Assembly (NCBI GenBank): GCA_024763575.1 | Contig: JANTFF010000045.1 | Span: 1-6,452 of the forward strand | Length of the DNA: 6,452 bases | Direction: 5' to 3' | Source: Sulfurovum sp. | GTDB taxonomy: Bacteria > Campylobacterota > Campylobacteria > Campylobacterales > Sulfurovaceae | In this document: positions 1 through 6,386 of the stretch, in pieces | How the letters are laid out: the number at the start of each line of letters is the position of its first letter | Numbering within the stretch: the first letter of the stretch is position 1 | Notes under the pieces: generated by a model | Seen by the model: the letters and a program-made list of their open reading frames with translations, nothing else | Told to the model about the DNA's origin: nothing | The model's database searches: none | Made by a program: the position numbers and the translations under genes

Positions 1-589
1 TATTTTGATTATATATGAGATAAAATTTTCTTATTATAGGGTGATTTTTGATACGAGAAATATGGAGTTCTTTTCTTTTTAATTCATCTTCTATAGCAAT
101 TTGAGACACAATAGCTACTGTAGGGTTTTCTCTATTTGGTTTAGACCATTTGATACTCTGTATCATAGCTGTAGGATTATTAATTTCTGAAATAGATTTA
201 AAGTTTTTGTATGATAACCCTATATTTTCTAAAAAATTAGATATAACTATTCTAGTTAGAGAATCTTTTTTTCTAGCAATTAATCTATATTTTCCCAGTT
301 CATTTTCATCTATACTGTTTGGAATTGGCATTTTAGAACAAATTACTAGTTCATCTTTCATCCACTCTTTATAAATTAAAGAATTATCAAATATAGGTGT
401 CTCTATTAATCCTAAATCATATTCACTCTTTTTAAGCCCCTCAATGATTTTATCACAAGTAGTTATTTTGAGTTTTATTTTACTATGAAGTTTTTGGGAT
501 ATATCAGATATTGGTTTACCAGGTAAAATATGTGAACCAATTGTATAAGAAGCTGCTAGTTTAAATGTATCTATTGTATCTTTAACCAT
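1..589 (-). CDS. LysR-type effector (substrate-binding) domain protein without helix-turn-helix; 3' end cut by window edge
   Basis: The frame is open from ATG 589-587 to the left edge, giving 196 visible residues without a stop. The protein opens with a short helix and FKLAASYTIGSHILP, which is the start of subdomain I of LysR effector domains (usual form L+IGAS.TIG..LLP). Next come an EGLKKSEYDLGLIETP stretch (family form: GELDLGLVEGP), a DELVIC strand, and a C-terminal pattern VAIVSQIAIEDELKRKEL...IIRKFYLIYN that resembles the end of the family (LP..AVE.EL..G.L...RPFYLVY). Full LysR regulators have about 90 N-terminal residues with the winged helix-turn-helix. Here the second codon upstream of the ATG is an in-frame TAA, and only 104 bp separate the ATG from the pump gene, so that domain is absent. 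About 5-15 residues are probably missing past the edge. The gene has its own ribosome site and a candidate promoter. It may be a stand-alone ligand-binding protein or a 5'-truncated regulator remnant. The domain assignment is fairly sure; the function is not. Confidence 0.8.
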   Translation of the reverse strand, partial: MVKDTIDTFKLAASYTIGSHILPGKPISDISQKLHSKIKLKITTCDKIIEGLKKSEYDLGLIETPIFDNSLIYKEWMKDELVICSKMPIPNSIDENELGKYRLIARKKDSLTRIVISNFLENIGLSYKNFKSISEINNPTAMIQSIKWSKPNRENPTVAIVSQIAIEDELKRKELHISRIKNHPIIRKFYLIYNQN

Positions 590-600
590 TACTTAACCTT
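590..600 (-). promoter_or_regulatory. Ribosome binding site that supports the HTH-less start of the LysR-domain gene
   Basis: On the minus strand AAGG (600-597) sits 7 nt before ATG 589-587. An in-frame TAA lies two codons upstream of this ATG (595-593), so no longer in-frame product is possible. The site is weaker than those of the pump genes but well spaced, which favours real translation starting at the effector domain. Confidence 0.5.
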
Positions 601-619
601 ATTATGATTATTTTAGATA

Positions 620-648
620 ATTATAGTTGTTTCTAGCTTGAAGTTTAA
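620..648 (-). promoter_or_regulatory. Candidate promoter of the LysR-domain gene
   Basis: A perfect TATAAT (minus strand, 625-620) lies about 30 nt upstream of the LysR-domain start codon. A weak -35 candidate, TTAAAC (648-643), is 17 nt further upstream. A transcript would start near 613 and have a leader of roughly 24 nt. The region is AT-rich, so chance matches are common. The fit of -10 box, short leader and ribosome site makes it plausible that this gene can be transcribed independently of the pump operon. Confidence 0.4.
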
Positions 649-657
649 TGAAGAGTT

Positions 658-683
658 ATAGATACCTTTTAAGAGGTATCTAT
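658..683 (-). terminator. Strong stem-loop at the 3' end of the RND operon (possible terminator or mRNA-stabilising hairpin)
   Basis: The arms ATAGATACCT (658-667) and AGGTATCTAT (674-683) are perfectly complementary over 10 bp. One T-G wobble extends the stem, leaving a four-base TTAA loop. On the operon transcript the hairpin begins about 10 nt after the stop codon of the RND C-half. In that orientation it is preceded by an A-rich stretch but followed by AACTC, not a U-tract, so it is not a textbook intrinsic terminator. It could stabilise the 3' end, attenuate read-through into the LysR-domain gene, or act as a DNA palindrome just upstream of that gene's candidate promoter. The structure is certain; its role is inferred. 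Confidence 0.5.
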
Positions 684-693
684 TTTGTATATA

Positions 694-2430
694 TTATCGA
701 GTTATAGATATATCGTTAGGATGTTCTTGGTCTATTAAGGTATCTTCAAATTGACCACCATTAACAGCTTTGGCATTGTCCATAAGTACAGGTACAAATA
801 GAAGTGATACAAAAACAGCAGCAACTGTTCCAGAAATCAATGCAACACCAAGACCCCCAAATATTGGGTCACTAGCAAGTAGTGCAGAACCTAAAATAAT
901 AGCAACAGCAGTTAGCATAATAGGTTTAGCTCTAGTTGCAGCTGATACTGCGATAGCCTCTTTTTTCTCCATACCATGCTCTGACATTAAACTCATAGCA
1001 AAATCTATAAGTAGCAAAGAGTTTCTCGAACTAATTCCCATTAATGCAATAAATCCAATCAAAGATGTAGCAGTCAAAAAGAATGTCTGTTCCGTTATCA
1101 AATCGGCCACCCAGTGACCAACTATTACTCCAATCAGAGACAAGAATGAGCCAATCAAAATAATACCACTAATACTAAAGCTCTTATAATATATAACTAA
1201 TAAGAAGAATATAAGAACAAGTGCTGCTATAAATGCAGCTCCTAAATCTCTAAAAGTATCAAGAGTTACTTTCATCTCTCCATCCCATCTTAGCAGAAAC
1301 TTTTCACCTGTTTGTTTATCTGTAAGATATAAATCAAACATATATGTGGAAAAACCTGCTTTTTCAACAGTATAGTTTTTGGAGAAGTGTTCTATCATTT
1401 TCTCTCTTGCATCTAATAGTGGATATACTTGTGATACCATATCTGTCTCTGCTATGACATTAATCATTCGTTTAAGGTCTTTGTGCATTATCATAGGTTC
1501 TGATTTGACCTTTTTTATATCAACAACTTCACTTAGTGGCACCATCATACCTCTTTGGTTCATAAGGTTTAATGATGTAAGTTTAGAACGAATAGCATCT
1601 TGTGAGCTATCACTTAGTCGTTTGGTTTTATCACTCAATATTAAAAATATTGGAATTTGGTCAGAGTGATTTTCAGAGTTTTTAGTAGCAATAACCATTC
1701 CTTCAAATGCTAGATATAAAATATTGTTAATCTGTTTGATAGCCAACCCACTTCTAGCTACTTTATCTATATTAGGAATTAATTTGTATGTATCATAAAT
1801 ATCATCTGCCATTACATCTATATCAACTAGACCTTTAGTATTTGATAAGATATTAGCAACCTCTACAGATAGCTCTCTACTTTGTTTGATATTGTCCCCT
1901 TGTACCTCAACAACAATTGATGCTAAAGTTGGAGGACCTGAAGGCTGTTCTACTAATTTAATAGTTGAGCCACTTATAATATGTCCACACTCTTTATCTA
2001 TAATAGGTCTAAGTCTTTGTGTCATAAGAAATGATGGCTCTTTTCTAGTATGTTTATCTGTTAGGTTTACAGATATTTCAGCAACATTTTCTGTTCTCTT
2101 CATACTAGCCCCTTTGACTAGTCCAGCATAATCTAATGGTATTCCTTGACCATAAAAAATTGACATATTTTTAACATATTTCTCTTTTGTTAATATATTA
2201 GTGATACAACTTGTAACTTTTTTGGTCTCTTCAATTGAACTAGCTGTTGGTGTATCAACATATATAGAGTATGTATTATCACTTTTACCAGGTAACATCT
2301 TTGCCAAAACTAATTTAGTTGGAAACATCATTAGTGATGCAAAAAAAGCAACAGCAGTTAAAACAATTACCAAAGTTTTTTTGACTTTACTTTTTAGTAT
2401 ATTATGAACAAAATTTTCAAATTTTTTCAT
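694..2430 (-). CDS. RND efflux permease, C-terminal half (TM7-TM12) encoded as a separate protein
   Basis: This 578-residue protein matches the second half of AcrB/CusA-type RND pumps, which are normally one chain of about 1,000-1,100 residues. TM7 is near residues 17-36. A large periplasmic porter/docking region (about 40-390) follows and includes SGPPTLASIVVEVQG (164-178). TM8-TM12 lie near 396-413, 418-443, 452-476, 504-521 and 524-549. TM10 has GISSRNSLLLIDF (465-477), equivalent to GLSAKNAILIVEF of AcrB, with R469 at the place of relay Lys940. R500 and T507 in the TM11 entry (ATRAKPIMLT) align with AcrB R971 and T978. The start overlaps the stop of the N-half as TAATG and has its own AAGGGG ribosome site, so the two halves are probably made together and assemble into one pump protomer. 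The tail after TM12 is short and acidic to neutral. The substrate is unknown. The assignment to RND is very secure by architecture. Confidence 0.93.
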   Translation of the reverse strand: MKKFENFVHNILKSKVKKTLVIVLTAVAFFASLMMFPTKLVLAKMLPGKSDNTYSIYVDTPTASSIEETKKVTSCITNILTKEKYVKNMSIFYGQGIPLDYAGLVKGASMKRTENVAEISVNLTDKHTRKEPSFLMTQRLRPIIDKECGHIISGSTIKLVEQPSGPPTLASIVVEVQGDNIKQSRELSVEVANILSNTKGLVDIDVMADDIYDTYKLIPNIDKVARSGLAIKQINNILYLAFEGMVIATKNSENHSDQIPIFLILSDKTKRLSDSSQDAIRSKLTSLNLMNQRGMMVPLSEVVDIKKVKSEPMIMHKDLKRMINVIAETDMVSQVYPLLDAREKMIEHFSKNYTVEKAGFSTYMFDLYLTDKQTGEKFLLRWDGEMKVTLDTFRDLGAAFIAALVLIFFLLVIYYKSFSISGIILIGSFLSLIGVIVGHWVADLITEQTFFLTATSLIGFIALMGISSRNSLLLIDFAMSLMSEHGMEKKEAIAVSAATRAKPIMLTAVAIILGSALLASDPIFGGLGVALISGTVAAVFVSLLFVPVLMDNAKAVNGGQFEDTLIDQEHPNDISITR

Positions 2431-2444
2431 TAACTTTTCCCCTT
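2428..2444 (-). promoter_or_regulatory. Ribosome binding site and TAATG stop-start junction between the two RND halves
   Basis: On the minus strand AAGGGG (2444-2439) is followed after 8 nt by ATG 2430-2428. The last A of the N-half stop TAA (2432-2430) is the first base of that ATG. In the frame of the C-half an in-frame TAA (2445-2443) lies four codons before the ATG. The second half therefore has a proper start of its own, and translational coupling through the overlapping stop and start is likely. Confidence 0.65.
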
Positions 2445-4064
2445 ATCTTTCTCTTTTTCTTCTTCTTTATGATTATGCTTATGTTTTGGTTTTTTCAAAA
2501 GTTTTAGACTCAAATATGGTGTGAAAATATAAGCAACAGCAAGTGAAGCAAATAGTGCAACAGGAACATTTAGTGGAATTGGTTTCATAAATGACCCCAT
2601 CATCCCTCCAACAAATGCCATTGGAACCATAGTCATAATAATAGCAAGTGTTGCTATATTGGTAGGCCCTCCAACTTCATCAGTAGCTTGAACTAATATC
2701 TCATCCATATCTTTATCTTCTGCATCATGTGCATGAAGGTGTCTGTGGATATTCTCAATAACAATAATTGCAGCATCAACAAGTAATCCTAGAGATAACA
2801 AGAATGCAAATAGAGTAATTCTATTCATAGTCTGTCCTGAAACATATGCAATAAATAGTGTAATAGCCAAAATAGCAGGTACTGTAAATGTTACAATAAT
2901 AGACTCTCTCCAACCTAAAGCAAATACAAGCATTAGTGCAATAATAATAATAGTGATAACAAGATGGTGCATTAGCTCATTAACAGCTTCATTTGCTCTT
3001 TCACCATAATCTCTAGTAACAATATATCCAATACCCTCTTTTTCAAACTCCTCTTCATGCTCTTTGAGTACCTCTTCAACATCTTTTGCAACGAAAACAG
3101 CATTTGTTCCTGCTAGTTTTGCTACAGTTAGTGTGACTTGTGGTATCTCTTTGTTAAATGGATTTGTGATATTATTATCAGCTCGTGCAATCAATCCAAC
3201 ATCTTTGAAATTTTGAATATCTATACCATTTGTAACTTTAGCAACATCTCTTAGATATATTGGTGAACCCATATAGTTTGCTACCATTACATTTTTGACA
3301 TCTTCTACACTCTCAATAGCATTGGCAATACCAAAAATAGTCAATTTATTATCTTGTGTTCTACCTTTTACATTTGGTACATTAGCAGCAAGAGATTGCA
3401 CAGCCATCATAATTTGACCCATAGAGAGGTGATAAGCAGATAGTTTCCCCATATCAACTTCTATATTATACTGCTCTTTGTGGTTACCTCTAAGTGTAGT
3501 TTTGGCTACATTATCTATAGCATTTATCTCATGTTGAAGTTTTTTAACCTTTTCAGTGAAATCTGTTGTTGAGAGTAATGCCCCCTCTTTTTTATACATA
3601 GCCAAAGTAATAATAGGAACATCAATATCAATATCAAATGGTTTAATAAGTGGTTGCATAACACCTTTTGGCATCTCATCCATATTTTGCATCACTTTAT
3701 CATATAGTTTTAGGTTAGAGTCCTCTCTATTCTCTCCAATATAATACATAACATTGACAATACCTACATTATCCATAGACATGCCATAGATATGCTCAAT
3801 CCCTTTGACCTCTCGAAGCTTTTTCTCCAAAGGTTTGACAATAATATTTTCAACTTCCCCAGGAGTAGCCCCTGGCATTGCAACAATAACAGCACCACCA
3901 GATATAGCAATTTGTGGGTCTTCTTCTCTAGGCATAGTACTTAAAGCAATCCATCCTAAAGCTAACAATACTATACCCAAAACTGCTGTCAGAGGATTTC
4001 GTAAAAATCCAACTGCTAATTTACCAGCAACATCTTTTACTTCATACGGCTTTTTATGTCCCAT
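2430..4064 (-). CDS. RND efflux permease, N-terminal half (TM1-TM6) encoded as a separate protein
   Basis: This 544-residue protein matches the first half of RND pumps. It has a cytoplasmic N-terminus and TM1 near 23-42, directly followed by PREEDPQI (45-52), a hallmark of one large subfamily of RND permeases. The periplasmic porter/docking region covers about 50-365, including PGATPGEVENIIVKPLE (64-80) and IDVPIITLAM (147-156). TM2-TM6 lie near 367-384, 388-408, 414-438, 461-483 and 497-517. TM4 carries GLLVDAAIIVIEN (426-438). D430 aligns with AcrB D407, but the second relay acid D408 is replaced by A431, as in heavy-metal RND pumps such as CusA. After TM6 the chain ends in a very charged, His-containing tail (KHKHNHK, then EEEKEKDKGKS) at the point where normal pumps continue through a cytoplasmic linker into TM7. 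It starts 2 nt after the adaptor stop, with AAAGGA 5 nt before the ATG. The substrate (metal, organic compound or other) is not decidable here. Confidence 0.93.
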   Translation of the reverse strand: MGHKKPYEVKDVAGKLAVGFLRNPLTAVLGIVLLALGWIALSTMPREEDPQIAISGGAVIVAMPGATPGEVENIIVKPLEKKLREVKGIEHIYGMSMDNVGIVNVMYYIGENREDSNLKLYDKVMQNMDEMPKGVMQPLIKPFDIDIDVPIITLAMYKKEGALLSTTDFTEKVKKLQHEINAIDNVAKTTLRGNHKEQYNIEVDMGKLSAYHLSMGQIMMAVQSLAANVPNVKGRTQDNKLTIFGIANAIESVEDVKNVMVANYMGSPIYLRDVAKVTNGIDIQNFKDVGLIARADNNITNPFNKEIPQVTLTVAKLAGTNAVFVAKDVEEVLKEHEEEFEKEGIGYIVTRDYGERANEAVNELMHHLVITIIIIALMLVFALGWRESIIVTFTVPAILAITLFIAYVSGQTMNRITLFAFLLSLGLLVDAAIIVIENIHRHLHAHDAEDKDMDEILVQATDEVGGPTNIATLAIIMTMVPMAFVGGMMGSFMKPIPLNVPVALFASLAVAYIFTPYLSLKLLKKPKHKHNHKEEEKEKDKGKS

Positions 4065-4066
4065 TA

Positions 4067-4861
4067 TTATCCTTTGATATGAACATTAGCATACATACCA
4101 GGGTAAATTGATTTTTTCTTGGTATTAAATCTAATCTTCATTTTAAATTTGTGTGTCATAGGGTTAGAGTTTGGAATTATTGCATAAATTTTACCAGTAG
4201 TAGAGTAGTTAATAGATGGGATTTTGATATCTACAACTTTTCCAATATGCATAAATTTCAAATCATTCTCTGCAACCTCTACCATAATACTAAGTTTACT
4301 CAAATCTGTAAGTATAACTCCTGGCATACCAGGAATTGCCATCTCACCCTCATTAAGTCTTTTGGCTACTATAACTCCATTATTAGGGGCTCTTAGTTTG
4401 AGATAGTTATATTGGTTCATTACCTCTTTTTTCATAGCTTTTGCTTGTCTAACCTGTTTACTTGCAATTTTGACCATATCTTTCATATTTTTACTAGCTA
4501 ACTGTAGATTTTCCAAATCATATTTTGAGACCATACCTTTTTTGTATAGTCTTTGGTTTCTTGCTAAATTTAGTAGTACATTATTTAGCTGATTTTTATT
4601 CATCTGAAGGGCTAATTGTGCTTGTGAAATACCAAGTTCTACTTGCTCTTTTTTTGCATCAATCTCTTTTGAATCTATAACATAGAGTAGCTGACCTTTT
4701 TTGACTACCTCTCCATCTGTTACTAACATCTTTTTGACTATTCCCATATATCTACTTGTAATCATCTTTTGGTTATCAGAAATTACAGCACCACTTAAAT
4801 CAAACTCTATAGCCATAGATGAACTAATAGCTATTATTAATCCCAATACAATTTTTCTCAT
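4067..4861 (-). CDS. RND periplasmic adaptor (membrane fusion protein), short form
   Basis: This 264-residue adaptor would link the RND permease to the outer-membrane channel. Residues 1-17 form a signal peptide (MRK, hydrophobic core, cleavage near SMA/IEF). No lipobox Cys is present, so it is probably not a lipoprotein. The first half of the barrel-sandwich (lipoyl) domain lies around 36-63, with GIVKKMLVTDGEVVKKGQLL and then VIDSKEID. A coiled-coil hairpin spans about 64-150 and carries RNQRLYKKGMVSKYDLENLQ (101-120), the usual turn region. The second lipoyl half follows at about 155-187 (LRAPNNGVIVAKRLNEGEMAIPG). A beta-barrel domain of about 75 residues ends at YPGMYANVHI. The protein stops there, so the C-terminal membrane-proximal domain of AcrA/CusB-like adaptors (usually about 350-400 residues in total) is missing. 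The start overlaps the channel gene stop as ATGA, with AAGGAG 7 nt upstream. Confidence 0.92.
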   Translation of the reverse strand: MRKIVLGLIIAISSSMAIEFDLSGAVISDNQKMITSRYMGIVKKMLVTDGEVVKKGQLLYVIDSKEIDAKKEQVELGISQAQLALQMNKNQLNNVLLNLARNQRLYKKGMVSKYDLENLQLASKNMKDMVKIASKQVRQAKAMKKEVMNQYNYLKLRAPNNGVIVAKRLNEGEMAIPGMPGVILTDLSKLSIMVEVAENDLKFMHIGKVVDIKIPSINYSTTGKIYAIIPNSNPMTHKFKMKIRFNTKKKSIYPGMYANVHIKG

Positions 4862-6282
4862 ATCTCTTCTCCTTCTTGGTTCATTATACTTTTTAATTCA
4901 AATATTTTTGTATTTCTATCATTTTTTGCAGTCAAAAGTTTAAGCAAAACTTGTATAGATTTAGACTGTTTCATTAATACATCAGATATAGAACTAACTC
5001 CCTCTTTGTATCTTTCTCTATAGTTTTCATATACTTTATTTGCAAACTCTAATTGTGTATCTAGGCTTTGAATTTCAGCCTCTTTACTTTTGATTTCAGT
5101 TATTGTTTTTCTAACTTGCAGACATATTCCTCTTTTTGCTAGATTGACCTGTTCATAAACTTTCATATTTTCAATCTTGGCTTTTTCTAGGTTATTTTTG
5201 TTGATATTGCCATCATAGATATTCCACTTAGCTTGAACTCCCACTGTATATGAGTCTTTATCCAAAAATTCATTAAAAGGAGTATTGTCAGCACTACTAT
5301 ACTCTCCAAATCCACCAACTTCTGGTAGTAGATTTGCCTCTTGTACTTTTATAGCCATATCTGTAATTTTTAGACCAAGTTTTGCTTTTTGTATATCAAG
5401 ATTGGTCTGCTGAACCTCTTCTTTTACTACTTTTGGCATTGGTACACGACTATTTATAGTTTGAATAGATTTTACATCACTGTTTAATAAAAAAGATAGA
5501 TATTGATATGCTAACTTCTTATTAAATTCAGCTTTGCTTAACATACTTTGAACTTCAGACTCTCTTGCTTGAACCTCTAGTTTATCTATATCTTTAGCAT
5601 AACCTTCCTCTTTCATACTTGATACAATCTCTTTTAACTTTTCGATATTATTAACTATCTCATTTAGGTTAACTATATAATCCTCTATCAATGATATATC
5701 ATAAAAAGTTTTTTGAGTCTGAAAAATTTTCTCTTGCATAAGTTTTTTAGTATCAAGAATACTCATTGTATGCAAAGCATTAGTAATTTTCTTATATTGG
5801 TCTAGTTTCCCCCCTGTATATAAAGGAACTTGATAGTTAAGTTTTGTTTGAAAATGGTTTCTTGAACCTGGATAATTTAGTTCATGAGGAGGCTTTGTGT
5901 ACATTCTACCAGCTGCTGCCATATCCCCATTTTGTGCAGCTCCTGCATTATTCATAAACTCCTCAGCTCCAAAATCTCCAAAATTAGCCTCACGACTCTC
6001 TAGTTTGAAGCCAAATACATTTCCTGCACTATTCGAGCGAAGTGCTTGAAAAGTTACATCTGCTTTACCATAATCATACCCTTGTGCAACTTTTGCCTCA
6101 TACTCTTTTATCTGTTCATTGAATTTAGATACTTTGAGTTCTAAATTCTCCTGTTTCATAATATCTAAAGCCCTATCAAGTGATAAGTTCTCAATAACTT
6201 TTCGTTTATCATCTGCATGTAATGACCCCATTAACAGACAAGTTGATAAAACAATAGTTATCAAAGATTTCTTTACAACCAT
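4858..6282 (-). CDS. TolC-like outer-membrane efflux channel protein
   Basis: This 474-residue protein is the exit duct of the pump, expected to be an outer-membrane/periplasmic trimer. An N-terminal signal peptide (positive MVVKK, hydrophobic 7-19) has likely cleavage after LHA (residue 23). The mature protein shows the twofold-repeated OEP layout. The first repeat starts with LSLDRALDIMKQENLELKVSK (33-53), contains FGFKLESREANFGDFG (90-105), and has a beta-strand ending QVPLYTGGKLD (151-161). Long helices follow (about 162-265). The second repeat has helix IQKAKLGLKITDMAIKVQEANLLPEV (297-322), strand VQAKWNIYDGNINKNN (349-364) and long helices to about 460. The 90-150 region is rich in Gly, Ala and Asn and probably forms the extended strands of the barrel. 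It is the first gene of the operon, with a perfect AAGGAG 7 nt before the ATG. C15 in LSTC is not at a convincing lipobox, because the -1 residue is Thr and more hydrophobic signal sequence follows. Confidence 0.92.
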   Translation of the reverse strand: MVVKKSLITIVLSTCLLMGSLHADDKRKVIENLSLDRALDIMKQENLELKVSKFNEQIKEYEAKVAQGYDYGKADVTFQALRSNSAGNVFGFKLESREANFGDFGAEEFMNNAGAAQNGDMAAAGRMYTKPPHELNYPGSRNHFQTKLNYQVPLYTGGKLDQYKKITNALHTMSILDTKKLMQEKIFQTQKTFYDISLIEDYIVNLNEIVNNIEKLKEIVSSMKEEGYAKDIDKLEVQARESEVQSMLSKAEFNKKLAYQYLSFLLNSDVKSIQTINSRVPMPKVVKEEVQQTNLDIQKAKLGLKITDMAIKVQEANLLPEVGGFGEYSSADNTPFNEFLDKDSYTVGVQAKWNIYDGNINKNNLEKAKIENMKVYEQVNLAKRGICLQVRKTITEIKSKEAEIQSLDTQLEFANKVYENYRERYKEGVSSISDVLMKQSKSIQVLLKLLTAKNDRNTKIFELKSIMNQEGEEI

Positions 6283-6350
6283 TATTACTCTCCTTTGTAT
6301 AGAATTTGTCGAATTTTACAATAGTTTTATAAAAAACGCTATTAAAAATA

Positions 6351-6378
6351 ATTATACCTATATTTATTAGTTTGAAAA
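6351..6378 (-). promoter_or_regulatory. Candidate promoter of the efflux operon
   Basis: On the minus strand a perfect TATAAT (6356-6351), preceded by TAGG, lies about 70 nt upstream of the channel gene start. A partial -35, TTTTCA (6378-6373), is spaced by 16 nt and sits in the T/A-rich upstream sequence typical of Campylobacterota promoters, where the -35 is weak. The predicted transcript starts near 6344 with a leader of about 62 nt ending in the AAGGAG site. No other promoter-like site is seen before any of the four pump genes, which fits a single transcript. Confidence 0.5.
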
Positions 6379-6386
6379 TTAATTTT
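6375..6386. promoter_or_regulatory. 12-bp perfect palindrome overlapping the operon -35 region (possible operator)
   Basis: AAAATTAATTTT is a perfect 12-bp palindrome that overlaps the proposed -35 hexamer. Flanking ATTA/TAAT bases add outer symmetry with mismatches between. A dimeric repressor bound here would block RNA polymerase. The sequence is only A and T in a very AT-rich leader, so it may be chance. Confidence 0.25.

Noticed and set aside
150..374. Plus-strand open frame of 74 codons
   Set aside because: It is antisense to the LysR effector-domain frame, whose family pattern is clear across the whole stretch.
684..693. Plus-strand intrinsic terminator formed by the 658-683 hairpin and following T-run
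   Set aside because: The T-run is short and interrupted, and no plus-strand gene precedes it, so a conventional gene terminator on this strand is not supported.
2420..2450. RND split read as a simple sequencing frameshift
   Set aside because: A one-base error would not normally create a well-placed AAGGGG, a TAATG overlap and stops closing both frames. It remains possible and can be tested with reads, but the sequence favours two genuine genes.
770..4943. Several plus-strand open frames of 60-115 codons between 770 and 4943
   Set aside because: They lie antisense inside the well-supported pump genes, lack good ribosome sites and resemble no protein family; they are mirror frames of strongly coding sequence.
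6236..6250. Lipoprotein signal in the channel protein (LSTC at residues 12-15)
   Set aside because: The residue before Cys is Thr and the hydrophobic signal continues past the Cys to an LHA cleavage site, so ordinary signal peptidase I processing is more likely.
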